From NCBI RefSeq assembly GCF_020819595.1, contig NZ_JAJHNP010000023.1:94792-158791 (forward strand): a DNA stretch of 64,000 nucleotides. Direction: 5' to 3'. The position numbers were made by a program, and so were the translations under genes. The stretch's first letter is position 1. Every line of letters begins with the position of its first letter. The DNA comes from Streptomyces barringtoniae (GTDB lineage: Bacteria > Actinomycetota > Actinomycetes > Streptomycetales > Streptomycetaceae). Below the pieces are notes generated by a model. It was not told the DNA's origin. It saw only the letters and a program-made list of their open reading frames with translations, and ran no database searches. Shown piece after piece: positions 17,904-26,858 of the stretch.

Positions 17904-18178
17904 CGCTGTACATCGACCCGCCCGCCTGGCCTGGACACGGCCGCATGTGGTCGCACGTGGTCAGCGATGTGTCGTACGACGAACTCCACGCGTTCGCCGA
18001 GCGGCTGGGCGTACCGAGACGCGCCTTCGAGCGCGACCACTACGACCTTCCGTCGCACCGGTACGCGGACGCGGTGACCGCCGGGGCGGTGGAGGTCAGC
18101 AGCCGCGAAGTGGTGCGGCTGCTGCGGGAGTCGGGGCTGCGCAGGCCCAAGGGGCTTGTTCAGCGGCGCAGTTCGTAG
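17900..18178 (+). CDS. DUF4031 domain protein
   Basis: The 92-residue protein begins VTLYIDPPAWPGHGRMWSHVVSD and continues SYDELHAFAERLGVPRRAFERDHYDLP, the DUF4031 signature. Its biochemical role is not known. GTG 17900 overlaps the previous stop, implying coupled translation. Its 3' end overlaps the convergent gene (18160–19230) by 19 bp. Confidence 0.85.
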   Translation: MTLYIDPPAWPGHGRMWSHVVSDVSYDELHAFAERLGVPRRAFERDHYDLPSHRYADAVTAGAVEVSSREVVRLLRESGLRRPKGLVQRRSS

Positions 18179-19230
18179 GCCAGCTCGGCGTCGTCCTCAC
18201 TGCTCACCGGGACGAACCCGACCCGGGTGACCACCGCCTGCGAGGCGGTGTTGTCCCGGTGGACGGTCGCGAAGAGGGAGCTGACGTCCTCGCGGGCCAG
18301 CGCCCAGTCCGCGAGCGCGCGCAGGGCCTCGGTGGCGTACCCCTGACCCCGGGCGCCCTCGACCAGGTCGTAGCCGATCTCCACCCGGCCGTCGTCGTCC
18401 GGTACGCCGTGGAAGCCGATGCCGCCGATCGCGCGGCCGTCCTCGTGCCGTACGAGCGCGAAGACCCCGAACTCCGGGCGGTGCACGCCCGCCTGGTACG
18501 CCTTCACCAGCATCCCGACGGCGTCCCGGGTGCCCTCGTACGGGCCGCCTTCGAGCCAGGTGAGGCCGCCGTCGCCGCCCAGGCGCAGATCGTGGGCGGC
18601 GGCCGGGCGGAGGCCGGTGAGGGTGAGGCGCTCGGCCGGGACGACGAGGTTGTTCCGCCAGCGCCACTCGGCGACGGGGGCGCGGCCGGGCAGCTCGCCG
18701 CGGCCGGTGGCCCACAGCAGGGTCGGCCAGGGGGCGGGGCCGGGCTGGACGTGCGGGAAGAGGCAGGCCAGGAGGGACTCGGCCAGCTCGGCCGGCGGCT
18801 CGTAGGCGATCCCGAGAGCCTCGGCCATGTCCCGTGTGTGCAGCAGCACTTCGGCGATGCCCATCGCCGCGAAGCCCTCGGCGTCGGCGCTGCCGAAGGG
18901 GTAGGGGTGGAAGCCGCGGACACCGGGCTCGGCGGTGCGGACGGCGGCGGCGAGCAGGGCGCCGGTCGTCTCGATGACGTGCAGCAGGCCCGCGTTGTCC
19001 GTGCCCTCGTCGAGGGTGAGCTCGAAGGGGACATAGGCGTCCTGTGCGCGTCCGGCCAGGTTGGCGGCGTAGGCGATCAGGTCGTCGGCGACATGGACGG
19101 CGGTGGCGTGGCAGTCCCACTCCAGCCCTTTGGCCCGTACCGCCCGCCAGTCCTGGTCCACCGCCGCGCGCAGTGCCGCCGTGCAGCCCGCCACGGCCTC
19201 GGTCACATCGTCCCCGTTTATCGGTCGCAT
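18160..19230 (-). CDS. DinB/MDMPI-like domain fused to a GNAT acetyltransferase
   Basis: The 356-residue protein has two parts. Residues 1–200 (VTEAVAGCTAALRAAVDQDW, CHATAVHVADDLIAYAANLAG, AEVLLHTRDMAEAL) resemble mycothiol-dependent maleylpyruvate isomerase/DinB bundles with metal-site histidines. Residues about 200–356 are a RimJ-like GNAT domain, with IGYDLVEGARGQGYATEALRALADWAL holding the acetyl-CoA loop and VHRDNTASQAVVTRVGF. TAGGGT lies exactly 7 nt before ATG 19230, so the mRNA is probably leaderless. Substrates unknown. Confidence 0.82.
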   Translation of the reverse strand: MRPINGDDVTEAVAGCTAALRAAVDQDWRAVRAKGLEWDCHATAVHVADDLIAYAANLAGRAQDAYVPFELTLDEGTDNAGLLHVIETTGALLAAAVRTAEPGVRGFHPYPFGSADAEGFAAMGIAEVLLHTRDMAEALGIAYEPPAELAESLLACLFPHVQPGPAPWPTLLWATGRGELPGRAPVAEWRWRNNLVVPAERLTLTGLRPAAAHDLRLGGDGGLTWLEGGPYEGTRDAVGMLVKAYQAGVHRPEFGVFALVRHEDGRAIGGIGFHGVPDDDGRVEIGYDLVEGARGQGYATEALRALADWALAREDVSSLFATVHRDNTASQAVVTRVGFVPVSSEDDAELAYELRR

Positions 19231-19258
19231 GGGGCGAACCCTAGGCGGCCCGCATCCC

Positions 19259-19903
19259 TCAGGGCGACAGCATTTCCAGCTCGGAGGCGAGGTTGTAGCG
19301 GGCGGTTGACTCCCAGTGCTCCTGCCCGTAGGGAGTGCGGAACAGCCGGGGCAGGGCGAGGAGTTGGCACAAAACGGCCGAACGGCCCTCCCGGAAGGCG
19401 TCGTTCTGCACGAAGTGGTACTCCTCGCGCACCTCGGCGGTGTAGACGGCGTACGCCGACGGGGGCGCGGCCAGGATCGCGAGGTCGGCGTCGCACAGCA
19501 CCTGGCCGTCGCGGTCGTCGTCGGCCGGGTCGTGCGTGAAGGTGAGCCGGACCAGCCGGGCCACCTCGGCGGTCTTCTCCTGAGAGACCCCGGCCTCGGG
19601 GAGCGCGCGTTCGGCGAGGCGGGCCGAGCGCTCCTCGTTCTCGGACCGCTCCGGCAGGTAGACGGCGTCGTGGAACCAGGCCGCCAGGCGTACGACGTCC
19701 GGGTCGGCTGCGTACTTCTCCAGGACGTCGACGTGGTCGAGGACCGCGGCGAGGTGGGCCACCGTGTGGTAGCGGCGCTGCGGTTCCTGCCAGCGGACGA
19801 GCAGGTTGTCGGCGTACGGCGCGGGGTCGGGTCCGCCGCCCGGGGCTCGGGCTGCTTCCAGCGTACGGGCGAAACGGAGGCGCAGGGCGTCGAGGTCGGC
19901 CAT
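19259..19903 (-). CDS. HD-domain metal-dependent phosphohydrolase
   Basis: The 214-residue protein shows the HD signature: RRYHTVAHL near residue 50, AAWFHDAVY near residue 80, and a later Asp in LCDADLAIL. It matches the stand-alone predicted metal-dependent HD phosphohydrolases, substrate unknown. ATG 19903 has GGGAG about 10 nt upstream; an in-frame ATG 11 codons earlier lacks one. It is divergent from the gene at 19951, whose promoter lies in the 47-bp gap. Confidence 0.85.
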   Translation of the reverse strand: MADLDALRLRFARTLEAARAPGGGPDPAPYADNLLVRWQEPQRRYHTVAHLAAVLDHVDVLEKYAADPDVVRLAAWFHDAVYLPERSENEERSARLAERALPEAGVSQEKTAEVARLVRLTFTHDPADDDRDGQVLCDADLAILAAPPSAYAVYTAEVREEYHFVQNDAFREGRSAVLCQLLALPRLFRTPYGQEHWESTARYNLASELEMLSP

Positions 19904-19950
19904 GCCGTCATTCTCCCGCCGGGCGGCCCGATGCACCTAGCGTGGCGCCC

Positions 19951-20619
19951 ATGACTGACGTACAGGAAGTACGGGATCCCGAACTCCCCGGCCGGCTGCT
20001 CACTCTGGAGCGGGACGCCCTGATACCGCTGCTGCGGTCGCGGCCGGACGCGGACTTCGCGCTGCCGACCGCCGCGTGTCCGGGGTGGTCGGTGCGGGAT
20101 GTGCTGGCGCACTGCTCGGCCGCGTTGCTGCGGGTGGTGGAGGGCCGGTTCGAGAAGGGCGTGTTCTCGCCCGAGTCCAACGACCGGGACATCGCCGAGC
20201 GGGCCGCGTGGCCGAACGCGCGGGTCGTGGACGAGCTGGAGCGCGGGATGACCGAGGCGGGGCCGGTGATCGCGAGGGCGGGCGGGGTGCTCGACATGAT
20301 CGCGCTGGGCGAGTGGGTGCACGCCGGTGACGTGCGCGAGGTCTTCGATGCGCCGGGGGCGTACGCGGGGGCCGGGCTGCCGGACGCGCTGACGCTGCTC
20401 GTCCGGATCACCCGGGAGAAGGCGCACCTGCCCCTGCACGCCGACCTCGACGACATGGACGAGCCGCTGCGGCTCGGCGCGGCGGTGGCGGCGGGCCCGC
20501 CCGCGCGCTACATCGGCGGCGCGGCCACCCTCGTACGGCTGTACGCGGGGCGGCCGGTGAACGCAGGCGGATACGAGCTGGCCGGCGCGCGGGAGGGGGA
20601 ACTCAACATCTTCGGGTGA
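19951..20619 (+). CDS. TIGR03083-like maleylpyruvate isomerase/DinB family protein
   Basis: The 222-residue protein has a DinB-type four-helix bundle: ACPGWSVRDVLAHCSAALLRVVEGR near residue 45 and LGEWVHAGDVREVF near residue 110 carry the likely metal-binding histidines. Such proteins are thiol-S-transferase-like and often mycothiol-linked; no substrate is evident. TAGCGT ends 7 nt before ATG 19951, a leaderless pattern. It is divergent from the HD gene. Confidence 0.8.
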   Translation: MTDVQEVRDPELPGRLLTLERDALIPLLRSRPDADFALPTAACPGWSVRDVLAHCSAALLRVVEGRFEKGVFSPESNDRDIAERAAWPNARVVDELERGMTEAGPVIARAGGVLDMIALGEWVHAGDVREVFDAPGAYAGAGLPDALTLLVRITREKAHLPLHADLDDMDEPLRLGAAVAAGPPARYIGGAATLVRLYAGRPVNAGGYELAGAREGELNIFG

Positions 20620-20649
20620 AGGGCGCCCCCGCACAGGCGTAGTCTTGGA

Positions 20650-20665
20650 ATTGGACTAGACCTGT
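20650..20665. promoter_or_regulatory. DasR-like site ATTGGACTAGACCTGT before cutC
   Basis: This 16-mer agrees at 12 positions with the DasR (dre) pattern AGTGGTCTAGACCACT, including the central CTAGACC. It lies 27 bp before the cutC start. DasR is the GlcNAc-responsive GntR regulator of streptomycetes. Sequence match only. Confidence 0.4.
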
Positions 20666-20691
20666 AGCGACCGTCGGACGAATGGGGTGCC

Positions 20692-21384
20692 ATGAGCAAG
20701 CGTGCAGTCCTGGAGGTGATCGCGCTCGACGTCGAGGACGCGGTCGCCGCCCAGGCCGGAGGCGCGGACCGCCTGGAGCTGGTCACCGACATGGCGGCCG
20801 ACGGGCTCAGCCCGGCGCCCGCCACCGTCGCCGGGATCCGGGCCGCCGTCGACATCGACCTGCGCGTGATGCTCCGTCTCGCGGACGGGTTCGCGGCCGG
20901 AGACGTGGACCGCCTGGTCCGGGTGGCCGGTGACCTGCGCGGGGCCGGCGCCGACCAGTTCGTCCTCGGCTTCCTCGGCGTGGACGGCGCGGTCGACCTG
21001 GCCGCCGTCGAGCGGGTGGCCGGCCTGCTGGACGGCTGCGCGTGGACGTTCCACCGGGCGATCGACCGCGCCGCCGACCGCGACGCCCTGCGCAAGCAGC
21101 TCGCCGACCTGCCGGGCCTCGACACCTACCTCACCGCGGGCGCCGCCGAAGGGGTGGACGCGGGACTGCCGACGCTGGAGGCCGAGGCGGGCCGGCGGGG
21201 AGAGCCCGGGTACGGCCAGACGCTCCTGGTCGGCGGCGGCCTGCGGCTGGACCACGTGCCGCGGCTGCGGGCCGCCGGCATCGACGCCTTCCACATCGGC
21301 GGGGCGGCCCGGCCCTCCGGGTGGGAGGGGCCGGTTTCCGCGGGAGCCGTGCGGGAGTGGCGCAGGGTGCTGGACGGGGAGTAG
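20692..21384 (+). CDS. cutC: CutC family protein
   Basis: The 230-residue TIM-barrel protein matches CutC: LEVIALDVEDAVAAQAGGADRLELVTDMAADGLSPA at the N-terminus, VMLRLADGF in place of the usual MIRPRxGDF, and WTFHRAIDRAADRDAL near residue 120. CutC was tied to copper homeostasis in E. coli, but a copper role is doubtful and its reaction is unknown. ATG 20692 follows GGGGTG. A DasR-like site lies upstream. Confidence 0.9.
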   Translation: MSKRAVLEVIALDVEDAVAAQAGGADRLELVTDMAADGLSPAPATVAGIRAAVDIDLRVMLRLADGFAAGDVDRLVRVAGDLRGAGADQFVLGFLGVDGAVDLAAVERVAGLLDGCAWTFHRAIDRAADRDALRKQLADLPGLDTYLTAGAAEGVDAGLPTLEAEAGRRGEPGYGQTLLVGGGLRLDHVPRLRAAGIDAFHIGGAARPSGWEGPVSAGAVREWRRVLDGE

Positions 21385-21405
21385 GACGGCCCCCGTCCGG
21401 CGTCG

Positions 21406-22095
21406 TCACGCGGTCGCGAGCACGACGAGGACGAAGAGGAACACCAGGCAGAAGCCGGTGAGCGGGACCAGGCCGATCATTCCGGCCGGGCGCCGCAGGA
21501 CCGGGCGGCCCGGGTCCAGGCCGGGGCCGAAGGCGGCCGTCGGCGCGGGGAGCTTCCGGATCCTGGCCAGGGTGAAGAGGTTGATCAGCAGCGTGATGGG
21601 CGTGATGATCATCGACATCGGACCCCACCAGCCCTGCGCCATCGTGTCCGACTGCATCTTCCGGAAGACGGCGAGCGCGCAGGTCTGGCAGAAGGTGCCC
21701 TTCCGCCACAGGTTCCGCATCACGATCAGCATGCCCTGATGGCCGCGGACCGTCACCCGCGCGGCGGGCGCGGCTCCGCACACCTCGCACCCGGGGCCCG
21801 AGGGCGAGGGGGCGGCGGACGGGTGGGCGCCGGGGGCCTGCTGGTACGGAGCGGCCTGGCCGTAGTCGGCGGGCGCCGGCTGGGGCGGGTACGGCGCCGG
21901 AGCCTGCTGGTACGGACCGGGTGCCGGCTGCTGGTACGCCCCGGGCGCCTGTGCGTACGGTCCAGGTGCCTGCTGCTGGTATGCCCCGGGCGCCTGCTGG
22001 TACGGCCCAGGTGCCTGCTGGTACGGACCCGGCTGCTGCGCGTACGGCCCTGGAGCCTGCGGGTAGCCGGGGTGCGGGGACGGCGGTGTGCTCAA
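21406..22095 (-). CDS. Proline/tyrosine-rich membrane protein with cysteine pairs
   Basis: The N-terminal 95 residues are a repeat domain of PGPYQQA-like units (about nine imperfect copies). Then follow CEVCG and FCQTC, which could form a zinc site, and two hydrophobic helices (MSMIITPITLLINLFTLA and MIGLVPLTGFCLVFLFVLVVLATA). The start is uncertain. I favour TTG 22095 (MSTPPSPHPGYP), with AAAGG 6 nt upstream; the TAGGGT -10 near 22137 argues against the GTG at 22131. Function unknown; such tails often recruit envelope or polar-growth partners. Confidence 0.7.
   Translation of the reverse strand: MSTPPSPHPGYPQAPGPYAQQPGPYQQAPGPYQQAPGAYQQQAPGPYAQAPGAYQQPAPGPYQQAPAPYPPQPAPADYGQAAPYQQAPGAHPSAAPSPSGPGCEVCGAAPAARVTVRGHQGMLIVMRNLWRKGTFCQTCALAVFRKMQSDTMAQGWWGPMSMIITPITLLINLFTLARIRKLPAPTAAFGPGLDPGRPVLRRPAGMIGLVPLTGFCLVFLFVLVVLATA
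21840..22060. repeat. Degenerate 21-bp repeats coding PGPYQQA units
   Basis: Units such as GGCGCCTGCTGGTACGG recur about every 21–24 bp on the plus strand and encode the Pro/Tyr/Gln repeats of the minus-strand membrane protein. Confidence 0.7.
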
Positions 22096-22151
22096 CGGAG
22101 GCCTTTCCACGGGGACATGCCGGGACGGCACGACACCCTAGCCGCGTGCCC

Positions 22152-24215
22152 TCAGGCCAACTGAGCCGGTACCGGTGCCGCGTGGGTCACGATCAGTCCG
22201 GACACCGCACGCGTGAGCGCCACGTACAGCCGCCGCAGCCCCGTGCGCTCGTCCGGCTCGCCGTCCACCACCGCCTGCGGCTCGTCCAGGACCACGTAGT
22301 CGTACTCCAGACCCTTGGCGAGGGACGCCGGGACGAGGGTGAGGCGGGTCTCCTGGGTGGTTTCCTCGCCGGGGGCCAGGCAGGTGATCCCCGCCGCCGT
22401 CAGGGCCTCGGCGAGCGCCGGGATGCGGGCGTCGGCGGCGATCAGGCCGGTCGAGCCCTCGTTGCGCAGCAACTCCTCGCAGGCGGCGACGACGTCGGAC
22501 GTGTCCGCGATCGCACGGACCTCGAAGAAGCCGGGGTTCTCACGGACGGAGGCCACCGGGGTGAGGCCGGGGGCGATGTGCGGCAGGAGGCGGGAGGCGT
22601 AGGTGATGACGTCGGTGGGGACGCGGAAACCGGCCGTCAGCTCCTCGACGACCCCGTCCCGCTTGCCGAGATGGGCCAGCGCCTCGTCCCAGCCGCGGGT
22701 CGCCCAGGGAGTGGTGCCCTGCGCCAGGTCGCCCAGCACCGTCGCGCTGCCCGTGGTGCAGCGGCGGCCGACGGCCCGGTACTGCATGGGGGACAGGTCC
22801 TGGGCCTCGTCCAGGACGACGTGGCCCAGCGAGTGCGTGCGCTGGATCAGATCGGCCGCCTCGTCGATCAGTACCGCGTCCGCCGCCGACCACCTGGCCG
22901 ACTTCACACTGCGCACCGGCTTGGCCCACAGGATCGTCTTCTGCTCGTCCTCGTCCAGGACCCCGGCGGCGTGCTCGGCGAGGAAGTCCGCGTCCGTCAG
23001 CAGGCGCAGGACGAGTTTCGCCGGGTCCACGGCCGGCCAGATCTCCTTCACGGCCGCCTTCACCGCGCCGTTGCGGGCGACCGCGTCCTGCACCCGGTCG
23101 TCCGGAGCCTCGCCCGAGCGCTCCATCTGGACCAGCACCGCGTGCGCGATCCGCTGCGGCAGTGCCTCGCGGGCGGCGCCGTAACGGATGTCCCGCTCCA
23201 GCAACTCCCGGGCGAGCTCCTCCAGTTCGTACGCGGGGACCCGCCAGCGCCGGGAGCCGCGCACCACCACGACCGCCTCCGTCGGCATGGTCACGTGGGA
23301 GTACAGGGCCCGCCGCAGCACCTCGGCCATCCGGGCGTCGCCCTTGATCACGGCGGCGGCCGCGTCGTCGGTGCCGCGCACCTCCACATGCGCGACCAGG
23401 TCGTCCACGGTGGCCTGCTGCACCGCCAACTCGCCCAGCGCAGGCAGGACTTGTTCGATGTAGTGCAGGAAGGACCGGTTCGGCCCGATGACCAGGGTGC
23501 CGGTGCGGGCGAGCCGTTCCCGGTGGGCGTAGAGGAGGTAGGCGACCCGGTGCAGGCCGACGGCGGTCTTTCCGGTGCCGGGGCCGCCCTGGACGCAGAC
23601 CGTGCCGGACAGACCGGAGCGGACGATCTCGTCCTGCTCGGGCTGGATGGTGGCGACGATGTCCCGCATGGGGCCGACGCGCGGCCGCTCGATCTCCTGC
23701 TGGAGCAGCTTGCTGGTGGCCGCCGCCTCGGCCGGGTCGGAGAGGTGCTCGTCCTCGTACGCGGTCAGGTCGCCGCCGGTGTAGCCGAAGCGGCGGCGCA
23801 GCCCGACGTCCATCGTGTCCTTCTTGGAGGCCCGGTAGAACGGCTGCGAGACCGGGGCGCGCCAGTCGATGACCATGGGGTCGCCGTCGGCGTCGTGGAC
23901 ATGCCGCCGCCCGATGTAGAAACGCTCGCCCTCCGCTCCTTCTGCCCGGTCCGCGCCGGGTGCGTGCAGGTAGTCCAGCCTGCCGAAGAACAGCGGGGTG
24001 TCGCTGAGGTCGGCCAGTGCCCTGATCCGCTCGTCGATCTGGCGGGACAGCACTTCGGCGTTGACCCAGTTCGCGGTGACGTCCCGGATGTCCAGCGACT
24101 CCACGTCCTCGCGCATGGCGCGCAGCGCGGCGCGGGAGGAGGCGAGGTGGGAGCGTTCTCGGGCCAGGGGGTCGGCGTGGCGTTCGTCGAGCGGTTCGTG
24201 GGCGGGCGCGGACAA
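22152..24215 (-). CDS. helD: HelD-type superfamily 1 ATPase (RNA polymerase recycling factor)
   Basis: The 687-residue protein is a UvrD/Rep-like ATPase of the HelD/HelR class, which frees RNA polymerase from stalled complexes or from rifamycins. A helical N-terminus (1–70, likely the secondary-channel coiled coil) precedes FYIGRRHVHDADGDPMVIDWRAPVSQPFYRA. Walker A GGPGTGKT is at about 210–217, Walker B LDEAQDLSPMQ at about 470, and motif VI LRRLYVALTRAV near the end. The start is TTG 24215 with GGAGG 7 nt upstream. I found no rifamycin-associated element upstream, so induction by rifamycin is not supported. It follows the lasso cluster on the same strand but with a 113-bp gap. Confidence 0.88.
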   Translation of the reverse strand: MSAPAHEPLDERHADPLARERSHLASSRAALRAMREDVESLDIRDVTANWVNAEVLSRQIDERIRALADLSDTPLFFGRLDYLHAPGADRAEGAEGERFYIGRRHVHDADGDPMVIDWRAPVSQPFYRASKKDTMDVGLRRRFGYTGGDLTAYEDEHLSDPAEAAATSKLLQQEIERPRVGPMRDIVATIQPEQDEIVRSGLSGTVCVQGGPGTGKTAVGLHRVAYLLYAHRERLARTGTLVIGPNRSFLHYIEQVLPALGELAVQQATVDDLVAHVEVRGTDDAAAAVIKGDARMAEVLRRALYSHVTMPTEAVVVVRGSRRWRVPAYELEELARELLERDIRYGAAREALPQRIAHAVLVQMERSGEAPDDRVQDAVARNGAVKAAVKEIWPAVDPAKLVLRLLTDADFLAEHAAGVLDEDEQKTILWAKPVRSVKSARWSAADAVLIDEAADLIQRTHSLGHVVLDEAQDLSPMQYRAVGRRCTTGSATVLGDLAQGTTPWATRGWDEALAHLGKRDGVVEELTAGFRVPTDVITYASRLLPHIAPGLTPVASVRENPGFFEVRAIADTSDVVAACEELLRNEGSTGLIAADARIPALAEALTAAGITCLAPGEETTQETRLTLVPASLAKGLEYDYVVLDEPQAVVDGEPDERTGLRRLYVALTRAVSGLIVTHAAPVPAQLA

Positions 24216-24328
24216 GGGGGTGCCTCCGGATCTGCTCTTGGCATGACAGGGGGCCGTCCGGTTTCCGTCCGGGCGGCGGCTCTCCGCGAGGGGGAGGCGG
24301 GCAAGAGCGGAGATTCTAAGGGAACCAC

Positions 24329-26152
24329 TCAGGGACGGGCCAGCGAATTGTTCGCGGACGCAGGCGCCGGGCGGACCGCCTGCGCCGTCGCCAGCCGCCG
24401 GTACACCGAACTGGCGGTGAGCAGCTCCTCATGACGACCGCACGCGGTGACCCGGCCCTGCTCCAGGACGACGATCCGGTCCGCGTGCTGAACGGTGGAG
24501 AGCCGGTGCGCGATGACGAGGACCGCGCACTCCTCGGTGATGTCCTTCAGGGCCGCGGTGAGCGCGGCCTCGTTGAGGGCGTCGAGGTGGGAGGTGGGTT
24601 CGTCCAGGAGCAGCAGCGCCGGGCGGGTGAGCAGGGCACGGGCCAGGGCGACGCGCTGGCGCTCGCCGCCCGACAGAGTGGCGCCGTGTTCCCCGACGGT
24701 GCCGTGCAGGCCGCCGGGCAGCCGCTCGGCCACCTCCTCGAGGCGGGCCAGCCTCAGGGCCCGGCGCACCTCGTCCTCCGTGGCGTCCGGGCGGCCGTAG
24801 ACGATGTTGTCGTGGAGCGTGCCGCGCACGACATGGCTGCTCTGGTCCACGATCGCGAGCCCGGCCCGGCCGGCGTCGCGGGAGAGCTCCGCGGCGGGGC
24901 GCCCGTGGAAGCGGAGCCGGCCCGCGTCGGGTTCGTAGAACCGGGCGGCCAGCGCGAACACGGTGCTTTTGCCCGCCCCGGACAGTCCGACGAGGGCGAC
25001 CTGCCGGCGCTGCGGCACGGTGAAGGAGACCCCGCGCAGCACCGGCCGCCCCGGCCGGTAGGCGAAGTGGACGTCCTCCAGTTCGAGGGCCGGTGGTCCG
25101 AGGGCCGGTCCGTGCGCGGGTGGCAGCGGCGCGGGCGCCGCGGGGCCGGTGGGCTCGACGGGCAGCTTCAGGGTCTGCTCGATGCGCAGGTGGGCGCCCA
25201 TGCCCCGCTGGATCAGGCCGGCCGCGCGGAACACCGAGGACAGCGGGACGACGAGGTAGGAGGCGTACAGCAGGAACGCGACCAGGTCGCCCAGGGAGTG
25301 ACCGTGGCCGTGGGCGCGCAGGCCTCCGACGACGAGGACCAGCAGGAAGGAGCCCTGGACGGCGAGTTCGACGGCCGAGCTCATGACCGCGGCGTACTTC
25401 GCGGCGCGCACTCCGGCGGCGCAGGCCTCGTCGACGCGGGCGCCGATGCGGGCCGCCTCACGCTGCTCGGCGCGGTACACACGGACCATGGCGAGCGCAC
25501 CCAGGGCGCGTTCGAGGTCGGCGGCGACGGCGCCGACGGACGACTGCAGGCGCTCCGAAGCGGTGCGGATGCCCCGCAGCAGCAGGGCGACCACGGCCGC
25601 CGCAGTCGCCACGGTCGCCGTGACGAGCACCAGCAGCAGCGGGTCGAGCCAGGCCATCAGGGCCAGCGCGCCGACGGAGACCACCGCCCCGGTGACCAGG
25701 TCGACCAGCGCCTGGGCGACCACCTCGCGCAGCAGGGTGGTGTCGGCGGTCACCCGCGCGATCAGGTCGCCGCCGCGCTGCCGGTCGTACTCCCGCATCT
25801 CCAGCCGCAGCAGTCGCCCCACCAGGGTGTGGCGCAGTTGTCGTACGACGCCTTCGCCGGTCCGCTCCAGCAGGAAACGGCCGGCGGCGCCGGTGCCGGC
25901 CTCGGCGGCGAACAGGGCCGTGAGCAGCAGCAGCGGCGGCCAGAGGGGCTGCTGCCCGCTGCTGGCGTCCACCACCCGTTTGGCCAGCAACGGCTGGGCG
26001 AGCCCCAGCGCGGACGCCACCAGGGTCAGCGTGGTGGCCAGGGCTATCGCACCGCGGTGGCGGGCGGTGAGCCGGCACACGGCGAGGATCGCGGCCCGCG
26101 TGGACCGGTCGGTGTCGTCCTCGCCGCGGGCCTCCTGCTCACCGGCCGTCAT
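24329..26152 (-). CDS. Lasso peptide ABC exporter (D protein)
   Basis: The 607-residue half-transporter fuses a six-helix membrane domain (about 25–320) to an ATPase domain. Walker A is GLSGAGKST near residue 400, the signature LSGGERQRVALARAL near 500, Walker B ALLLLDEPTSH, and the switch HRLS. It would export the mature lasso peptide and give self-protection. ATG 26152 overlaps the B2 stop by 4 nt. Gene order and coupling make it the last gene of the cluster. Confidence 0.92.
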   Translation of the reverse strand: MTAGEQEARGEDDTDRSTRAAILAVCRLTARHRGAIALATTLTLVASALGLAQPLLAKRVVDASSGQQPLWPPLLLLTALFAAEAGTGAAGRFLLERTGEGVVRQLRHTLVGRLLRLEMREYDRQRGGDLIARVTADTTLLREVVAQALVDLVTGAVVSVGALALMAWLDPLLLVLVTATVATAAAVVALLLRGIRTASERLQSSVGAVAADLERALGALAMVRVYRAEQREAARIGARVDEACAAGVRAAKYAAVMSSAVELAVQGSFLLVLVVGGLRAHGHGHSLGDLVAFLLYASYLVVPLSSVFRAAGLIQRGMGAHLRIEQTLKLPVEPTGPAAPAPLPPAHGPALGPPALELEDVHFAYRPGRPVLRGVSFTVPQRRQVALVGLSGAGKSTVFALAARFYEPDAGRLRFHGRPAAELSRDAGRAGLAIVDQSSHVVRGTLHDNIVYGRPDATEDEVRRALRLARLEEVAERLPGGLHGTVGEHGATLSGGERQRVALARALLTRPALLLLDEPTSHLDALNEAALTAALKDITEECAVLVIAHRLSTVQHADRIVVLEQGRVTACGRHEELLTASSVYRRLATAQAVRPAPASANNSLARP

Positions 26153-26574
26153 CGCCGTACCGGCCCGACGGCCATCAGACGGGCGAAGTAGCCGTCGGGC
26201 GCGCCCTCGCCGACCGGCAGGCCCTCCGCCTCGATCCAGGCGTGCGCGGTGAACGGCGGTACGACGCGGACGCCCGTGCACCAGGTCGGCCAGGTGCCGC
26301 CGAGACGGCACAGGAGGGCGGCCCCGAGGGAGCGGGGCAGGCAGCCCTTGGGCCCGGCGCAGCGCAGGCTCACCGCGCACACGGCGTCGCGGGCGCGCAG
26401 GGCCTGGGCCGCGGTCGCGGGGGCGGCGCCGCGGCGCAGCAGGCCGAGGGCGGCGCGGATGTGACGGGGTGGCAGCAGGGAGAGGACGACGGCCGGCAGG
26501 AGGACCGTGCGGGCGGCGAGGCGGCGGCCGAGGGGAACCCCGTACGGCCGCTCCAGGGCACTGGGCGTGCTCAT
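26149..26574 (-). CDS. Lasso peptide leader peptidase (B2 protein)
   Basis: The 141-residue transglutaminase-like cysteine protease removes the leader peptide. The catalytic Cys is C78 in AGPKGCLPRSLGAALLC; the His is H111 in PPFTAHAWIEAEG. The acidic third residue seems to be E117 where Asp is usual. A hydrophobic stretch lies near residues 22–35. It overlaps B1 and the exporter by 4 nt on each side. Confidence 0.92.
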   Translation of the reverse strand: MSTPSALERPYGVPLGRRLAARTVLLPAVVLSLLPPRHIRAALGLLRRGAAPATAAQALRARDAVCAVSLRCAGPKGCLPRSLGAALLCRLGGTWPTWCTGVRVVPPFTAHAWIEAEGLPVGEGAPDGYFARLMAVGPVRR

Positions 26575-26825
26575 TCGGCCAGCCCGCCGGCGCGCAGCTG
26601 CTCCACCAGGGCGTCGACGTCGGCCCGTGCGCGGCCGGGGTCGACGTCGAACGCCTCCGCGACCGCCGCCGTCGCGGCCGCCTCGTCACCGCCCGCCATG
26701 AGCGTGTCGACCACCAGGGTCGCGGTGGGGTTCAGCTCCCAGTACTCGCCGGAGCGCTGGTCGAGGAGGACGGTGCCGTAGTCGGTCTTCGCGGTGCAGA
26801 TCTCGGCACCGAACCGCAATGCCAT
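26571..26825 (-). CDS. Lasso peptide leader-recognition protein (B1, PqqD-like RRE)
   Basis: The 84-residue protein is a stand-alone RiPP recognition element that binds the YxxP leader and presents it to B2. DYGTVLLDQRSGEYWELNPTATLVV forms the three beta strands and first helix of the PqqD fold; helices follow to the end. ATG 26825 follows GGAG. It overlaps B2 by 4 nt and lies 33 bp after the cyclase gene. Confidence 0.92.
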   Translation of the reverse strand: MALRFGAEICTAKTDYGTVLLDQRSGEYWELNPTATLVVDTLMAGGDEAAATAAVAEAFDVDPGRARADVDALVEQLRAGGLAE

Positions 26826-26858
26826 GACGGCTCTCCTTCGTGGGTTTCGTCGGTCGGG

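Noticed and set aside
20076..20330. Small plus-strand frame within the 19951 gene
   Set aside because: It is another frame of the TIGR03083-like gene; third-position GC supports the longer frame.
24216..24328. Rifamycin-associated element upstream of helD
   Set aside because: I looked for its characteristic inverted GGGGCTTGC/GCAAGCCCC-type pattern and did not find it in the gap.
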